In this document: piece after piece, positions 44,265 through 55,315 of the stretch | How positions within the stretch are numbered: the first letter of the stretch is position 1 | How the letters are laid out: every line of letters starts with the position of its first letter | DNA from: Bradyrhizobium xenonodulans | Lineage (GTDB): Bacteria; Pseudomonadota; Alphaproteobacteria; Rhizobiales; Xanthobacteraceae | Assembly (NCBI RefSeq): GCF_027594865.1 | Contig: NZ_CP089391.1 | Coordinates: 4,556,501 to 4,620,500 of the forward strand | Direction: 5' to 3' | DNA: 64,000 bases | Position numbers and translations under genes: made by a program | Notes under the pieces: generated by a model | Databases searched by the model: none | What the model was told of the DNA's origin: nothing | Seen by the model: the letters and a program-made list of their open reading frames with translations, nothing else

Positions 44265-44783
44265 TCAGAGGCGATACAGGATCTGGTCGGTCCAGAACCG
44301 CTCGAGGCGGTGCAGCGACTTGTTGAGCGTGGAGAACTCCTCGCCCGAAATGCCACCGACCTGCTCCACCGTCTTGACGTGCTTCTGGTAGAGCGAGTCG
44401 ACGATGCGGCGGACTTCCTGGCCCTGCGGCGTCAGGCGGATGCGCACCGAGCGGCGGTCAACGCGCGAGCGCTGATGATCGAGAAAACCGAGCTCGACGA
44501 GCTTCTTCAGATTGTAGGAGACGTTGGAGCCGAGATAGTAACCGCGCGTGCGCAGCTCGCCCGCAGTCAGCTCCTTGTCGCCGATGTTGTAGAGCAGAAG
44601 CGCCTGCACCGAATTGATGTCCGCGCGGCCGCGGCGATCGAACTCGTCCTTGATGACGTCGAGGAGCCGGCGATGCAGCCGCTCCACCAGAGTCAAAGCT
44701 TCCAGATAGAGCGACTGCACCGAACCCTGCTGGCCGGAGACGCGCTCTGCGGTATCTGCCGCAGTTGCGACGGCTTTCATCAT
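44265..44783 (-). CDS. ldtR: MarR-family regulator, LdtR type
   Basis: A 172-residue winged-helix regulator: VQSLYLEALTLVERLHRRLL, DINSVQALLLYNIGDKELTA, GELRTRGYYLGSNVSYNLKK, LVELGFLDHQRSRVDRRSVR. This is the LdtR pattern of Rhizobiales, where the protein controls L,D-transpeptidase and stress genes. The 514 bp upstream (44784-45297) hold its promoter and a repeat pair but no convincing gene. Confidence 0.8.
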   Translation of the reverse strand: MMKAVATAADTAERVSGQQGSVQSLYLEALTLVERLHRRLLDVIKDEFDRRGRADINSVQALLLYNIGDKELTAGELRTRGYYLGSNVSYNLKKLVELGFLDHQRSRVDRRSVRIRLTPQGQEVRRIVDSLYQKHVKTVEQVGGISGEEFSTLNKSLHRLERFWTDQILYRL

Positions 44784-45155
44784 GACACTTCCCCTGTTGT
44801 CGTTTTTATCGACACTTATTCGACGAAACTTGTGCTCCGTCTGATAGGTGCAACTTAAGGGGAGGCGTTTGAAGATCGGCTTAAATAAGAGAATAAAGAG
44901 ATCATGAATTTAAGACAGTGAATTGCGGATTAAGCCTGTGCCACAAGGGCTTTTCGCAACACTCTGTTGACCCTCGCAAGGTCCTGTTCACCCTCCGTCC
45001 GCACCGGTTGTCGCATTCCAGAACAGCCCCGCCCCGTTTCGAAACGCACGCGTAAGAGCTGTGGCGGAACGCGCTGGTCAACGAAAACTTACCGCAAATT
45101 TTAGGCAACTAACGGTCAACCAAGCGCGCACAACTCCGCAAACTCCGCTCTCCGT

Positions 45156-45267
45156 GTCCCGGACAAGCGAAGCGCAGATCCGGGACCCAGAAGGCGGCAA
45201 ATGAGGTCGTGGAGGGATGGGCCCCGGTTCTGCAGCGCATCACTGCGTGCTGCGCAGCGTCCGGGGC
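45156..45267. repeat. Intergenic hairpin pair
   Basis: Two hairpins lie in gene-free DNA: GTCCCGGA/TCCGGGAC (45156-45163 with 45179-45186) and GCCCCGG/CCGGGGC (45221-45227 with 45261-45267). Such tracts, with GACAAGCGAAGCGCAGATCC between the arms of the first, are dispersed in Bradyrhizobium genomes. Confidence 0.55.
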
Positions 45268-45297
45268 ACGAGAGCGTGAGCGTCAAGATCGCCTGCG

Positions 45298-45801
45298 CTA
45301 CGGCGGCCGTTCCCGCGCGGCCATCCAGGCGAGCGCGAGATAGGCGGCGAGCATGAAGGCTTCGACACCGACCACGACCAGGCTGCCGCCGTAGATGCCG
45401 GGGAACATCAGCTCGATCACCGCCATCGACACCACGGTGGTCAGCCAGACCACCGCGCCCCAGGGCGTTGCCAGCCAGAGCCCGACCGCGGCGACGAGCT
45501 CGATCACGGCGAAGTAGACGGTCGCGGCCTGCCAGGCCATCGACTGGTTCTCGAACGCCTCGTCCTCGCCGCCGACGAAGCCCGTGACCTGCGCCCAGTG
45601 ATAGAGACCCTTCAGGATCGAGAGCAGCGCCATCACCCGCAGGAACAGCACGAGCCGCCGTGTCCAGACATTGTCGTCGGACTCCTGGCGCTCCGACGAG
45701 ATCGCCGCCACCGACATGGCATTGTCTCTGGCATTGTCTCGGACGGCGTCCCTGGCACTGGCGCCGTCGCGGGCCGCATCGCGGGTGGAGATCTCGGACA
45801 T
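45298..45801 (-). CDS. DUF6163-like membrane protein
   Basis: A 167-residue inner-membrane protein with four transmembrane helices (for example LFLRVMALLSILKGLYHWAQ and VYFAVIELVAAVGLWLATPW). The N-terminus is a hydrophilic repeat of Arg/Asp/Ala units (RDAARDGASARDAVRDNARD). Family known only as a domain of unknown function. Divergent from hemB, with about 138 bp between. Confidence 0.75.
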   Translation of the reverse strand: MSEISTRDAARDGASARDAVRDNARDNAMSVAAISSERQESDDNVWTRRLVLFLRVMALLSILKGLYHWAQVTGFVGGEDEAFENQSMAWQAATVYFAVIELVAAVGLWLATPWGAVVWLTTVVSMAVIELMFPGIYGGSLVVVGVEAFMLAAYLALAWMAARERPP

Positions 45802-45852
45802 GGCCCCCTTCTGGCTGCTTCGCCCGGCAAAATCAATCGGCCGCCCAAGTGA

Positions 45853-47001
<1,149 letters not shown>

Positions 47002-47006
47002 GGTGC

Positions 47007-47098
47007 CGTAGGGTGGGCAAAGCGGAGCGTGCCCACCAATTTTGAATGATGGTGTGATGGTTGGTGGCACGGCGCTTCGCGCCTTTGCCCACCCTACG
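47007..47098. repeat. Inverted repeat GTAGGGTGGGCAAAG element
   Basis: CGTAGGGTGGGCAAAG (47007-47022) and its exact complement CTTTGCCCACCCTACG (47083-47098) flank a 60-bp centre that has a second, weaker pair (GTGCCCACC with GGTGGCAC). It may act as a terminator for hemB or be a non-autonomous mobile repeat. Confidence 0.7.
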
Positions 47099-47225
47099 AA
47101 GCCCGCACCCGCGCTTGCCCCCGAATCGCCGGAATATTTCGGCTTGTTAATGCCAGCGCGCCCTTGGCACACGGACGGCCTGTTCCCATGTCCTGTCACG
47201 GGAGTTTTCCCTTGGGAGGACGGTC

Positions 47226-47765
47226 ATGTCTTATTCGGATTCGGGCAACGCCTGGCGCAATGACGGCGGAGCGCAGCCGCACGCCTATGACCCCGATCTG
47301 CATCCGGAGCTGTTCCGCGGCGTCGCGACGCGGCGGGCGTTCGCCTTCCTGATCGACCTGGTCATCATCTCGGTGCCGGTGATCCTCGGCTATGTCTTCA
47401 TTTTCGTGTTCGGCGTGGTTACGCTCGGCGTCGGCTTTCTGCTGTTCGGGATCGCCTGGCCGGCCTCCGTGGTATGGGCCATCGTCTATTGCGGCGCCTG
47501 CATCGGCGGCTCGTCGTCGGCCACGATCGGCATGCGCCTGATGGATCTGGAGCTGCGCACCTGGTACGGCGCGCCCGGCTACTTCGTGCTCGGTGCCACC
47601 CATGCCGTGCTGTTCTGGGTGACGGTCTCGTTCCTGACGCCCTTTGTGGTGCTGGTCGGCCCGTTCAACGGCCGCCGGCGCCTGCTGCACGATTTCGTGC
47701 TGGGGACGGTCGTGATCAACAATTCCGTCCGCGCGCCCGTGCCGCAGGCCGCAAGGACCTACTAA
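47226..47765 (+). CDS. RDD-family membrane protein
   Basis: A 179-residue protein with an RDD domain: VATRRAFAFLIDLVIISVPV (first helix, with Arg and Asp), a second hydrophobic segment, SATIGMRLMDLELRTWYGAP and a third helix. RRRLLHDFVLGTVVINN closes the domain as is typical. RDD proteins are poorly characterised, some linked to ion exchange. Good GGAGG site upstream. Confidence 0.85.
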   Translation: MSYSDSGNAWRNDGGAQPHAYDPDLHPELFRGVATRRAFAFLIDLVIISVPVILGYVFIFVFGVVTLGVGFLLFGIAWPASVVWAIVYCGACIGGSSSATIGMRLMDLELRTWYGAPGYFVLGATHAVLFWVTVSFLTPFVVLVGPFNGRRRLLHDFVLGTVVINNSVRAPVPQAARTY

Positions 47766-47872
47766 CCAGGATCGACTAGACTGGCTGCTGATCTGACCTG
47801 CCGAGCAGACCAATTGACCGGGGGCCTTCGTAGCGCGATGCTCATATTCAGTTTGGAGGCCCACGACGTCCC

Positions 47873-48649
47873 TTGACCCAGCACTCGCGCGACACCCCCC
47901 AGTTTTACCTCACGGCGCCCTCCCCGTGCCCGTACCTGCCGGGCCGGCATGAGCGCAAGGTGTTTACGCACCTCGTAGGCGAGCGCGCCGGCGACCTCAA
48001 CGACCTCCTGACCCATGGCGGATTCCGCCGCAGCCAGTCGATCGCCTACCGGCCGGCCTGCGACCAGTGCCGCGCCTGCGTCTCGGTCCGGGTCGTCGCC
48101 AACGAGTTCCGCCCCTCCCGCAACTTCCGCAAGGTGATGGCGCGCAACGCCGACATCATCGGCGAGCAGCGCAGCGCGGTGCCGACCTCCGAGCAATATT
48201 CGGTGTTCCGCGCCTATCTCGACGCCCGCCATCGCCATGGCGGCATGGCCGACATGACCGTGCTCGACTACGCCATGATGGTCGAGGACAGCCACGTCGA
48301 GACCCGCATCATCGAGTATCGCAAGCGCGGCCCCGACAGCGGCATCACCGGCCGCGGCGAGGAGTTGATCGCGGTGGCGCTGACCGACGTGCTCAGCGAC
48401 GGCCTGTCGATGGTCTATTCGTTCTTCGAGCCGAGCCAGGTCAGCCGCTCGATGGGCACCTTCATGATCCTCGACCACATCGCCCGCGCACGGCGCCAGG
48501 GCCTGCCTTACGTCTATCTCGGCTACTGGATCGATGGCTCCAAGAAGATGGACTACAAGGCCCGCTTCCTGCCGCAGCAGCGCCTCGCGCCCTCCGGCTG
48601 GCTGCGCATCGACGCACAAGGCGACACGGCGTCCGAGCCGCAGGATTAG
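47873..48649 (+). CDS. bpt: Aminoacyl-tRNA-protein transferase (Bpt/Ate)
   Basis: A 258-residue N-end rule enzyme that adds an amino acid (Leu in bacterial Bpt) to N-terminal Asp/Glu for ClpAP-type degradation. Family traits are [20 protein letters not shown], the cysteine motif [12 protein letters not shown], and [20 protein letters not shown]. The only fitting start is TTG 47873; the GGAGG is about 15 nt upstream, longer than usual, so translation may be weak. Confidence 0.88.
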   Translation: MTQHSRDTPQFYLTAPSPCPYLPGRHERKVFTHLVGERAGDLNDLLTHGGFRRSQSIAYRPACDQCRACVSVRVVANEFRPSRNFRKVMARNADIIGEQRSAVPTSEQYSVFRAYLDARHRHGGMADMTVLDYAMMVEDSHVETRIIEYRKRGPDSGITGRGEELIAVALTDVLSDGLSMVYSFFEPSQVSRSMGTFMILDHIARARRQGLPYVYLGYWIDGSKKMDYKARFLPQQRLAPSGWLRIDAQGDTASEPQD

Positions 48650-48654
48650 TTCTC

Positions 48655-48756
48655 TGTCATGCCCCGGCTTGACCGGGGCATCCAGGGCGCCGCGGCTTCC
48701 CCATTCATCACAACTGTCTCTGGAATACTGGGTCGCCCGGTCGAGCGGGCGACGAC
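48655..48756. repeat. Intergenic palindromic repeat, copy B
   Basis: The same two-hairpin element in inverted orientation: GCCCCGG/CCGGGGC (48661-48680) then, after CTGTCTCTGGAATACTGG, GTCGCCCGG/CGGGCGAC (48732-48753). It sits between the convergent bpt and mntH genes and may also end their transcripts. Confidence 0.7.
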
Positions 48757-48768
48757 CGCGGTGTGTAA

Positions 48769-50121
48769 TCACCCGAACAGCGTATCCGCCAGCAGCTTCA
48801 CGTTCAAAACCACGATGATGCCCGCGACGATCCACGCGATCGCGGCGACGTAGGGCGGGATCGCGAATTTGCCCATCTTGCGGCGGTCGGAGACGAAGCG
48901 GACCAGCGGGATGACCGCGAACGGAAGCTGCATCGACAGCACGACCTGGCTGAACACCAGGAGATCGGCGGTGCCGCGCTCGCCATAGATCGCGGTCACG
49001 ACGATCACCGGGATGATCGCGATGCCGCGCGTGAGCAGGCGGCGCGCCCAGCTCGGCAGGCGCAGGTCGAGAAAGCCTTCCATCACGATCTGGCCGGCGA
49101 GTGTCGCCGTCACCGTCGAGTTGAGACCAGAGGCGAGCAGCGCCACCGCGAACAGCGTCGAGGCGATGCCGAGGCCCAGCAAGGGCGAGAGCAGCTCGAA
49201 GGCCTGGCCAATCTCGGCGACATCGGAATGGCCGCTCTTGTGGAACGTTGCGGCGGCGACGACGAGGATCGCGGCGTTGATGAACAGCGCCAGCATCAGG
49301 GCGATGGTCGAGTCCGTCGTCGCCCATTTGATCGCCTCGCGCCGGCCCTCATCGTTGCGCTGATAGGCGCGCGTCTGCACGATCGACGAATGCAGATAGA
49401 GATTATGCGGCATCACGGTCGCACCGATGATGCCGATCGCGATGTAGAGCATCTCCGGATTGGTGAAGATCTCGGTCTTCGGCATGAAGCCGTGCAGGAC
49501 CTCCGCCACCGGCGGGGCTGCAGCCGCGATCTGGACCACGAAGCAGACCGCGATCACCGCCAGCAGCGCGATGACGAAGGCTTCGAGGAAACGGAAGCCG
49601 CGGTTCATCAGGATCAGCAGCAGGAAGGCATCGAGCGCGGCAATCAGCGCGCCGCCGATCAGGGGAATGCCGAACAGCAGCTTGAGCGCGATCGCGGTGC
49701 CGATCACCTCGGCGAGATCGCAGGCGATGATGGCAGCTTCGCAGGCGAGCCAGAGCAGGAAGTTCACCGCCGGCGAATAGGTCGCGCGGCAGGCCTGCGC
49801 GAGGTCGCGGTCCGTGACGATGCCGAGCCGTGCCGCCATCGACTGGAGCAGGATCGCCATCAAGTTCGAGAGCAGGATGACCGAGAGCAGCGTGTAGCCG
49901 AACTTGGACCCGCCGGCGAGGTCGGTCGCCCAATTGCCGGGGTCCATGTAGCCGACGGAGACCAGATAGCCCGGGCCGACAAAGGCGAGCAGCCTCCGCC
50001 ACCAGACCCCCGCGGCGGGGACGGCAACGGTGGAATTCACCTCGGCAAGGCTCTTGGTGACGGGCGCATCAGCGCGCCAGCCGGCGGCATCGGGGGTCAA
50101 ATCAGGCGATCGGGCATCCAT
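48769..50121 (-). CDS. mntH: Manganese transporter MntH (NRAMP)
   Basis: A 450-residue NRAMP divalent-metal/proton symporter with 11 helices. Signature residues are in [14 protein letters not shown] (helix 1) and [20 protein letters not shown] (helix 6). The N-terminal 35 residues are cytoplasmic. A repeat TTGCAACT lies upstream, a candidate Mur/Fur-type site, which fits manganese control of this gene in Bradyrhizobium. Confidence 0.93.
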   Translation of the reverse strand: MDARSPDLTPDAAGWRADAPVTKSLAEVNSTVAVPAAGVWWRRLLAFVGPGYLVSVGYMDPGNWATDLAGGSKFGYTLLSVILLSNLMAILLQSMAARLGIVTDRDLAQACRATYSPAVNFLLWLACEAAIIACDLAEVIGTAIALKLLFGIPLIGGALIAALDAFLLLILMNRGFRFLEAFVIALLAVIAVCFVVQIAAAAPPVAEVLHGFMPKTEIFTNPEMLYIAIGIIGATVMPHNLYLHSSIVQTRAYQRNDEGRREAIKWATTDSTIALMLALFINAAILVVAAATFHKSGHSDVAEIGQAFELLSPLLGLGIASTLFAVALLASGLNSTVTATLAGQIVMEGFLDLRLPSWARRLLTRGIAIIPVIVVTAIYGERGTADLLVFSQVVLSMQLPFAVIPLVRFVSDRRKMGKFAIPPYVAAIAWIVAGIIVVLNVKLLADTLFG

Positions 50122-50150
50122 GAGATTGAGAATACCGAAGTTGAGGCTTA

Positions 50151-50172
50151 TTGCAACTCATTTGCAACTGCA
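50151..50172. promoter_or_regulatory. Candidate metal-regulator site upstream of mntH
   Basis: TTGCAACT is repeated at 50151-50158 and 50162-50169, 11 bp apart, followed by GCA, 30 bp before the mntH start. It resembles the TGCAA-containing sites bound by Mur in rhizobia, but the match is loose. Confidence 0.4.
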
Positions 50173-50288
50173 TCTAGCCACATGGGTTCCCGGACGGCTC
50201 TTATTCATTGCCCTGTCGGGAAGCGGGTGGGTTTGGCTGTCCCCGGACGCGGATACTGGCGCCAACCAGACTTTGCAGGAAATGAGCC

Positions 50289-51533
50289 ATGTCAAATTCC
50301 CCGCGCCTCCCCGACACCTTCAACCGCCTCGCCTGGTCCAACCTCGCGGCGCAGTCGGCCGAGCAGATCGCGCTCGCCGCAGCCCCCATCGTCGCAGTGC
50401 TGACGCTGGGCGTGGCGGAAGGCCAGACCGGCCTGCTCCAGACTGCCCTCACCTTGCCCTTCATCCTGTTCGCGATTCCGGCCGGCCTGCTCGCCGACCG
50501 CATCTCGCGCCGCGCGCTGATGGCGAGCGCCGAGGCGCTGCGGACCGTTGCTCTCGCAGCCATCGTGCTCCTGCTCGCGCTCGGCGCGCTCAATCTGCCG
50601 CTGCTGGCGCTGCTCGGCTTTGCCGCCGTGTGCGGCACCGTCGTCTATAGCGTGGCTGCGCCGGCGCTGGTGCCTTCGCTGGTGAGCGCGGAGCTGCTGC
50701 CGGCAGCCAATGCCCGCATCGAGCTCGCGCGCACCATCGCCTTCGCAAGCGGCCCCGCGCTTGGCGGCGCGCTGGTGGGATGGTGGGGTGCGAGCCCGGC
50801 CTTCGGCTTTGCCGCCGCGCTCTCGGCCGTCGCGGTCGTGCTGCTCTCCGGCATCTACGAGCCTTCGCGTGCGCCCTCGCCGCGCCGGCATCCGTTCCAG
50901 GACATCCGCGAGGGCGCAGCCTTCGTGTTTCACCATCCGCTGCTGCGGCCGGTGTTCATCACCCAGTTCATCTTCAACACCGGATGGTTTTTGCAAATCG
51001 CTGTGTTCGTGCCCTACGCCGTGCGCCATCTCGGCCTGACGGCCGTCGGCGTCGGCACCGTGCTGACGATGTACGGCGTCGGCATGGTGATCGGCGCGCT
51101 GTTCGCCACGCGGGTGATGCAGCGCATCGCCTTCGGCACGGTGGTCGGCCTCGGCCCGGTCACCGGCTTCGTCGCCGCTGTCGTGATGGCGCTGACGGTG
51201 CTGGTCCCCTCGCCCTGGCTCGCGGGCTTGAGCTTCTTCCTGCTCGGCGTCGGGCCGATCCTGTGGGTGATCTCCACCACGACCTTGCGCCAGTCGGTGA
51301 CGCCGCCGCGCCTCCTGGGGCGCGTCTCCGCCATCAACATCGTGAGCTACGGCGCCCGCCCGGTCGGTTCGGCGCTGGGGGCGATCGTCGGCGGCTTCTG
51401 GAGCGCGGAAGCGTGCCTGTATCTCGCCGCTGCGGTGTTCGGCGTGCAGGCCCTGGTGATCTGGTTGTCACCGGCGGTGGCGCTGGACCGGCAGCCGGCG
51501 ATGGTGGAGGATGGCGTGGCGGCGCGGTGTTAG
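50289..51533 (+). CDS. MFS transporter
   Basis: A 414-residue major facilitator protein with about 12 helices. The loop 2-3 signature is GLLADRISRRALMASAEALR, and the pattern (EQIALAAAPIVAVLTLGVAE) is that of the enterobactin-exporter/macrolide-efflux-like MFS group. Substrate unknown. GGAAATGAG precedes the start. Convergent with the cyclase gene. Confidence 0.88.
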   Translation: MSNSPRLPDTFNRLAWSNLAAQSAEQIALAAAPIVAVLTLGVAEGQTGLLQTALTLPFILFAIPAGLLADRISRRALMASAEALRTVALAAIVLLLALGALNLPLLALLGFAAVCGTVVYSVAAPALVPSLVSAELLPAANARIELARTIAFASGPALGGALVGWWGASPAFGFAAALSAVAVVLLSGIYEPSRAPSPRRHPFQDIREGAAFVFHHPLLRPVFITQFIFNTGWFLQIAVFVPYAVRHLGLTAVGVGTVLTMYGVGMVIGALFATRVMQRIAFGTVVGLGPVTGFVAAVVMALTVLVPSPWLAGLSFFLLGVGPILWVISTTTLRQSVTPPRLLGRVSAINIVSYGARPVGSALGAIVGGFWSAEACLYLAAAVFGVQALVIWLSPAVALDRQPAMVEDGVAARC

Positions 51534-51552
51534 CCACACCGTCATTGCAAAC

Positions 51553-52812
51553 TCAATTCGCCAGATACCGCTCGTAGCTGCCCGTCACCGGCTCGCTGGC
51601 ATCGACCTCGGGATCGAGCGTGTAGAGGTCCTGTGCGCGGCCGATGCCGCGCAGCGCGTAGCGGCCGGTCGAGACGAGGTAGCGGCGGCCGGCGGCGTCG
51701 AGGCCCTTGTAGAATTCCGCCGACGCCAGCAGCTCGCGGTCGACCGAGCGGCTCATCGAGGCGATCCGGCTGACCTCGTTGACGGTCGGGCCGACCACCG
51801 TGAAGTCGAGTCGGTCCTGGCTGCCGATATTGCCGTAAAAGACCTCGCCGACATGCAGACCGATATAGGCCGATGTGGTGGGACGGCCATCGGCCTCCCG
51901 CCGCACATTCAGCGCCGTAACGTTCTTGCGGAACAAATGCTCGGCACGCAGCGCGGCGCGGCGCGCATCGGCCATGTCCTCTCCGGTGAACATCGCGAGC
52001 ACGCCGTCGCCGATCAGCTTCAGCACGTCGCCGCCGGCCTCGTGGATCGCGTCGATCACGGCCTGCGCATAATCGTTGAGGAACGGGATGATCTCGTCGG
52101 GCCCGATGCTCTCGCTGATCCCGGTCGAGCCGCGCAGATCCGAATACCACAGCACGGCGTTGATGCGCTCGGTGACGCCGCGCGAGATGCGCCCGCGCAG
52201 CACCTGCTCGGAGGCATCGCGGCCGAGATAGACCCGGCCGAGCGTGCGCGCGATGTCGACCTGCTGCGCCGATTTGATCGCGAGCCCCAGCACCGGCACG
52301 AGATCGCGCAGCGCCTCCAGCCCGTCTTCGCCAAAGCCTTCATCGCGCCGCGTGGTCCAGCAGGAATATAGGCAGTCCATCAGGCCGAGCGCGCCGTTCT
52401 CGCCGAAGCGATGCACGAAGGCGAGGTAGTGCCTGTGCCCCTTCTCGGCGAGCTCGCCGATCTGCGAGAAATCCATCGACGGCGCGTCGGCGAGATCGAT
52501 CACCATCTCGTCGTGGCCGTGCTCGAGCATGTGGAAGAAGGTCGAGCGGCGCCAGCTCTTGGCGGCATCGCCCTCGGCGGTCGAGCCGTATTCGAACGCG
52601 TCGCTCTCGTTGCTGGGCCGGTCGCTCCAACGAAAGCCGCGGCCCTCATAGATCGGATGCAGCGTGTCGATCACGACGAGGCCGCGCGAGAGTTCCAGCC
52701 CTTCGGCGCGGCAGCGCTCGCAGAACCCGCGGAGCAGTTCGTTTTCGGGCAGGCCCGTGAGCCCCTGGCCGGTCAGCCAGTTCATCAGCGCAAGGCGCGA
52801 GGTCAATTGCAT
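51553..52812 (-). CDS. Class III adenylate/guanylate cyclase
   Basis: A 419-residue protein. The N-terminal 220 residues are a domain of unknown function often paired with this cyclase type (NELLRGFCERCRAEGLELSR). The C-terminal class III cyclase domain has LWYSDLRGSTGISESIG (metal-binding Asp), GDGVLAMFTGEDMADARRAA (second metal site) and DFTVVGPTVNEVSRIASMS. Nucleotide choice cannot be told from the sequence. No membrane segment is clear. Confidence 0.88.
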   Translation of the reverse strand: MQLTSRLALMNWLTGQGLTGLPENELLRGFCERCRAEGLELSRGLVVIDTLHPIYEGRGFRWSDRPSNESDAFEYGSTAEGDAAKSWRRSTFFHMLEHGHDEMVIDLADAPSMDFSQIGELAEKGHRHYLAFVHRFGENGALGLMDCLYSCWTTRRDEGFGEDGLEALRDLVPVLGLAIKSAQQVDIARTLGRVYLGRDASEQVLRGRISRGVTERINAVLWYSDLRGSTGISESIGPDEIIPFLNDYAQAVIDAIHEAGGDVLKLIGDGVLAMFTGEDMADARRAALRAEHLFRKNVTALNVRREADGRPTTSAYIGLHVGEVFYGNIGSQDRLDFTVVGPTVNEVSRIASMSRSVDRELLASAEFYKGLDAAGRRYLVSTGRYALRGIGRAQDLYTLDPEVDASEPVTGSYERYLAN

Positions 52813-52976
52813 GCGCCATTATGGCGTGCATTCGTGACGAACGAAAGGCCGCGCGCGGACGCTGCGGCGGAGACGTCCGCCTACGGCAGGTCGCATATGC
52901 CGCAGGCGCTGTTGACGCGCTCTCGCCCCAAGCTGCAAATGCAGGAAATGACGCAGCCGACCAGAACCACAGGGAT

Positions 52977-54134
52977 ATGAGTCAGCGCCAGCTTCCGATC
53001 ATCCTGGCGCTCGGCACCACTCAGACCCTGGCCTGGGCGTCCAGCTACTATCTGCCGGCGCTGCTCGCCGATCCCATGGCGCACGACCTCGGCATCTCCT
53101 CCAACTGGATCTTCGGCGCCTTCTCGGCCTCGCTGGTGATCTCGGCGATGCTCGGCCCGCGCATCGGGCGGCAGATCGATCTGGTCGGCGGCCGGCAGGT
53201 GCTGTCGGCGTCGAACCTGACGATGGCCGCCGGCCTCGTCCTGCTCGGCTTCTCCCACTCCGTCCCGGTGATGGCGGTTGCCTGGCTCGTCCTCGGCATC
53301 GGCATGGCGATGGGGCTCTATGACGCCGCCTTCGCCGCACTGGGCCGCATCTACGGCACCGAGGCGCGCAGGCCCATCACCGGCATCACGCTGATGGCGG
53401 GCTTTGCCTCGACCATCGGCTGGCCGCTCACGGCCTGGGGCCTGTCGCATATCGGCTGGCGAGAGACCTGCTTTGCCTGGGCGGCCGCCAATCTCCTGAT
53501 CGGCCTGCCCCTCAACTTCTTCATGTTGCCAGCGATCAAGGGCGCGAAGCAGGCCGCGGCGACAGCCGAAAAGCCGCATGTGCCGCTCGACCGCACGATG
53601 GTGCTGCTCGCCTTTGTCTTCGCGGCGGTCTGGACCGTCACCGGCGCCATGGCGGTGCATTTTCCGCGCCTGCTGGAGACAATGGGCGCGACGCATGTCG
53701 AGGCGATCGCGGCCGGCGCGCTGATCGGGCCGGCGCAGGTGGCCGCGCGCATGGTCGAAGCGGGCTTTCTGAGTCGCTTCCATCCTCTGTGGTCGACGCG
53801 CCTTGCCTGCGTCACCCATCCGCTCGGCGCCGCCGTCGTCGCCGTCTTCGGTGCTCCCGCCGCAAGCGCATTCGCGCTGCTCTACGGTTCGGGCAACGGC
53901 ATTTTGACGATCGCGCGCGGCACGCTGCCGTTGTCGATCTTCGGCCCGAAGGACTTTGGCTATCGCCTTGGCATCATCGGTGCACCGGCGCGGATGGCGC
54001 AGGCGGTGGCGCCCTTGACCTTCGGCCTGCTGATCGACGTCATGGGCGCCAAGGTGTTGATCGTCTCGTCCGCGCTCAGCCTTGCGGCGCTGGCCGCGCT
54101 GTTCCTGATCCGCGCCGGGCGGCGGCCGGATTGA
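52977..54134 (+). CDS. MFS transporter
   Basis: A 385-residue 12-helix major facilitator starting MSQRQLPIILALGTTQTLAW. The first loop signature is GPRIGRQIDLVGGRQVLSAS. It resembles the OFA/monocarboxylate-like group in general pattern, but the substrate is not known. A longer upstream frame is discarded because ATG 52977 follows AGGGAT. Confidence 0.85.
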   Translation: MSQRQLPIILALGTTQTLAWASSYYLPALLADPMAHDLGISSNWIFGAFSASLVISAMLGPRIGRQIDLVGGRQVLSASNLTMAAGLVLLGFSHSVPVMAVAWLVLGIGMAMGLYDAAFAALGRIYGTEARRPITGITLMAGFASTIGWPLTAWGLSHIGWRETCFAWAAANLLIGLPLNFFMLPAIKGAKQAAATAEKPHVPLDRTMVLLAFVFAAVWTVTGAMAVHFPRLLETMGATHVEAIAAGALIGPAQVAARMVEAGFLSRFHPLWSTRLACVTHPLGAAVVAVFGAPAASAFALLYGSGNGILTIARGTLPLSIFGPKDFGYRLGIIGAPARMAQAVAPLTFGLLIDVMGAKVLIVSSALSLAALAALFLIRAGRRPD

Positions 54135-54165
54135 CCGTGCCGGAGCTTTCGCGCACAAGCGGGCC

Positions 54166-54357
54166 ATGACCAACGACAACAGCCCGCCCCGCACGTTCAA
54201 AGGCCTCTTGCGTTGGGCGACCACGCCGCCGCAGGCCTGGGGTGTCTATCTCCTCGCCATCATCCTGGTCTGGCTGGTCTCGTTCTACGCCGGCACACTG
54301 AAGTCGAAGAAGACGCCCGAAGGCGGCGCACCGACGGTCACCGCGCCGCGCAGCTAA
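54166..54357 (+). CDS. Small single-helix membrane protein
   Basis: A 63-residue protein with one transmembrane helix (AWGVYLLAIILVWLVSFYAG) between a short N-terminal tail and a Lys/Pro-rich end (KSKKTPEGGAPTVTAPRS). Follows the MFS gene by about 31 bp on the same strand and overlaps the convergent EamA stop by 4 nt. Function unknown. Confidence 0.6.
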   Translation: MTNDNSPPRTFKGLLRWATTPPQAWGVYLLAIILVWLVSFYAGTLKSKKTPEGGAPTVTAPRS

Positions 54358-55232
54358 CCCTTCTGCGCCTCGCTGGTCGCGATCCAGATGCCGGCGAACA
54401 CGGCAATCAGCCCGACCAGAAGATTTGGCGTGATCGGCTCGCCGATCAGCAGCGCCGCCAGCAACGTCGCCGCGACCGGATTGACCGTCATCGTATTGGC
54501 GACGCGGGTCGGCGTCGCGCGCGCCAGCGCCATGACCCAGAGGATGAAGGCGAGCGCGCCGCCACCAACGCCTAAATAGACGCCCGCAACCCACTGTCCC
54601 GCCGTGAAGTGATCGAGCGCCGCAAAGCTGCCCTTCACCAGACCCGCCAGCACCAGCACGACGGCACCTGCGCCCATGCCGACCGTGAGAAAGCCGAGCG
54701 CACTGGAGCGCTGCATCAGCGGGCGCGACAGCACGTTGTAAAATGCCATGCAGAACACGGCACCGGTCATGATCAACTCGCCGCGCCAGGCGCCCGGCGG
54801 GCTCTGCGCGAGCCCTGCGGCCAGCGCCGCCGCCACGCCGAGCACTGCGATGCCGACGCCGGCGATCTTGCGTGCGGTCAGTCGCTCGACGCCAAGGATC
54901 GCGCCGACCACCATCGTGTGGAGCGGCAACGTCGCCAGCGCAAGGCTGGCGCGAGCGGCGGTCGTATAGGACACCGCGATGTTGTAGAGGATGAAGAACA
55001 GGCCGAAGAAGCAGACGCCGAGCAGCACAACGGCCGGCCAGTCGGACCGCTGCGGCCAGCGCACGCCGAGCATCAGCGCGCACGGCAGCAGGCAGAGAAA
55101 CCCGATCCCCCAGCGCAGGATCGCGAGCAAAATCGGATCGGCGCCGCCGACGAGATAGCGGGTGATCGCCGCAGCGGTGCCGCCGAGGCTGCTCGACACC
55201 AGCGCGATCGCGACCCCGGCCCACTCCCCCAC
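54354..55232 (-). CDS. EamA/DMT-family transporter
   Basis: A 292-residue protein with ten helices in two EamA repeats (VAIALVSSSLGGTAAAITRY in the first, GVYLGVGGGALAFILWVMAL in the second). Members export amino acids and other metabolites. No neighbouring pathway indicates the substrate. Confidence 0.9.
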   Translation of the reverse strand: MGEWAGVAIALVSSSLGGTAAAITRYLVGGADPILLAILRWGIGFLCLLPCALMLGVRWPQRSDWPAVVLLGVCFFGLFFILYNIAVSYTTAARASLALATLPLHTMVVGAILGVERLTARKIAGVGIAVLGVAAALAAGLAQSPPGAWRGELIMTGAVFCMAFYNVLSRPLMQRSSALGFLTVGMGAGAVVLVLAGLVKGSFAALDHFTAGQWVAGVYLGVGGGALAFILWVMALARATPTRVANTMTVNPVAATLLAALLIGEPITPNLLVGLIAVFAGIWIATSEAQKG

Positions 55233-55315
55233 GATCGTCTCCTGTTGCGGAGCCTTTCGCGGGCCCTAGCACGCGGCTGCTGCCACCATCATGGCAGCAG
55301 CATCGACGCGACGCC

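Noticed and set aside
44902..45108. A 68-codon minus-strand frame upstream of the LdtR-type gene
   Set aside because: No ribosome binding site, odd composition and overlap with likely promoter DNA.
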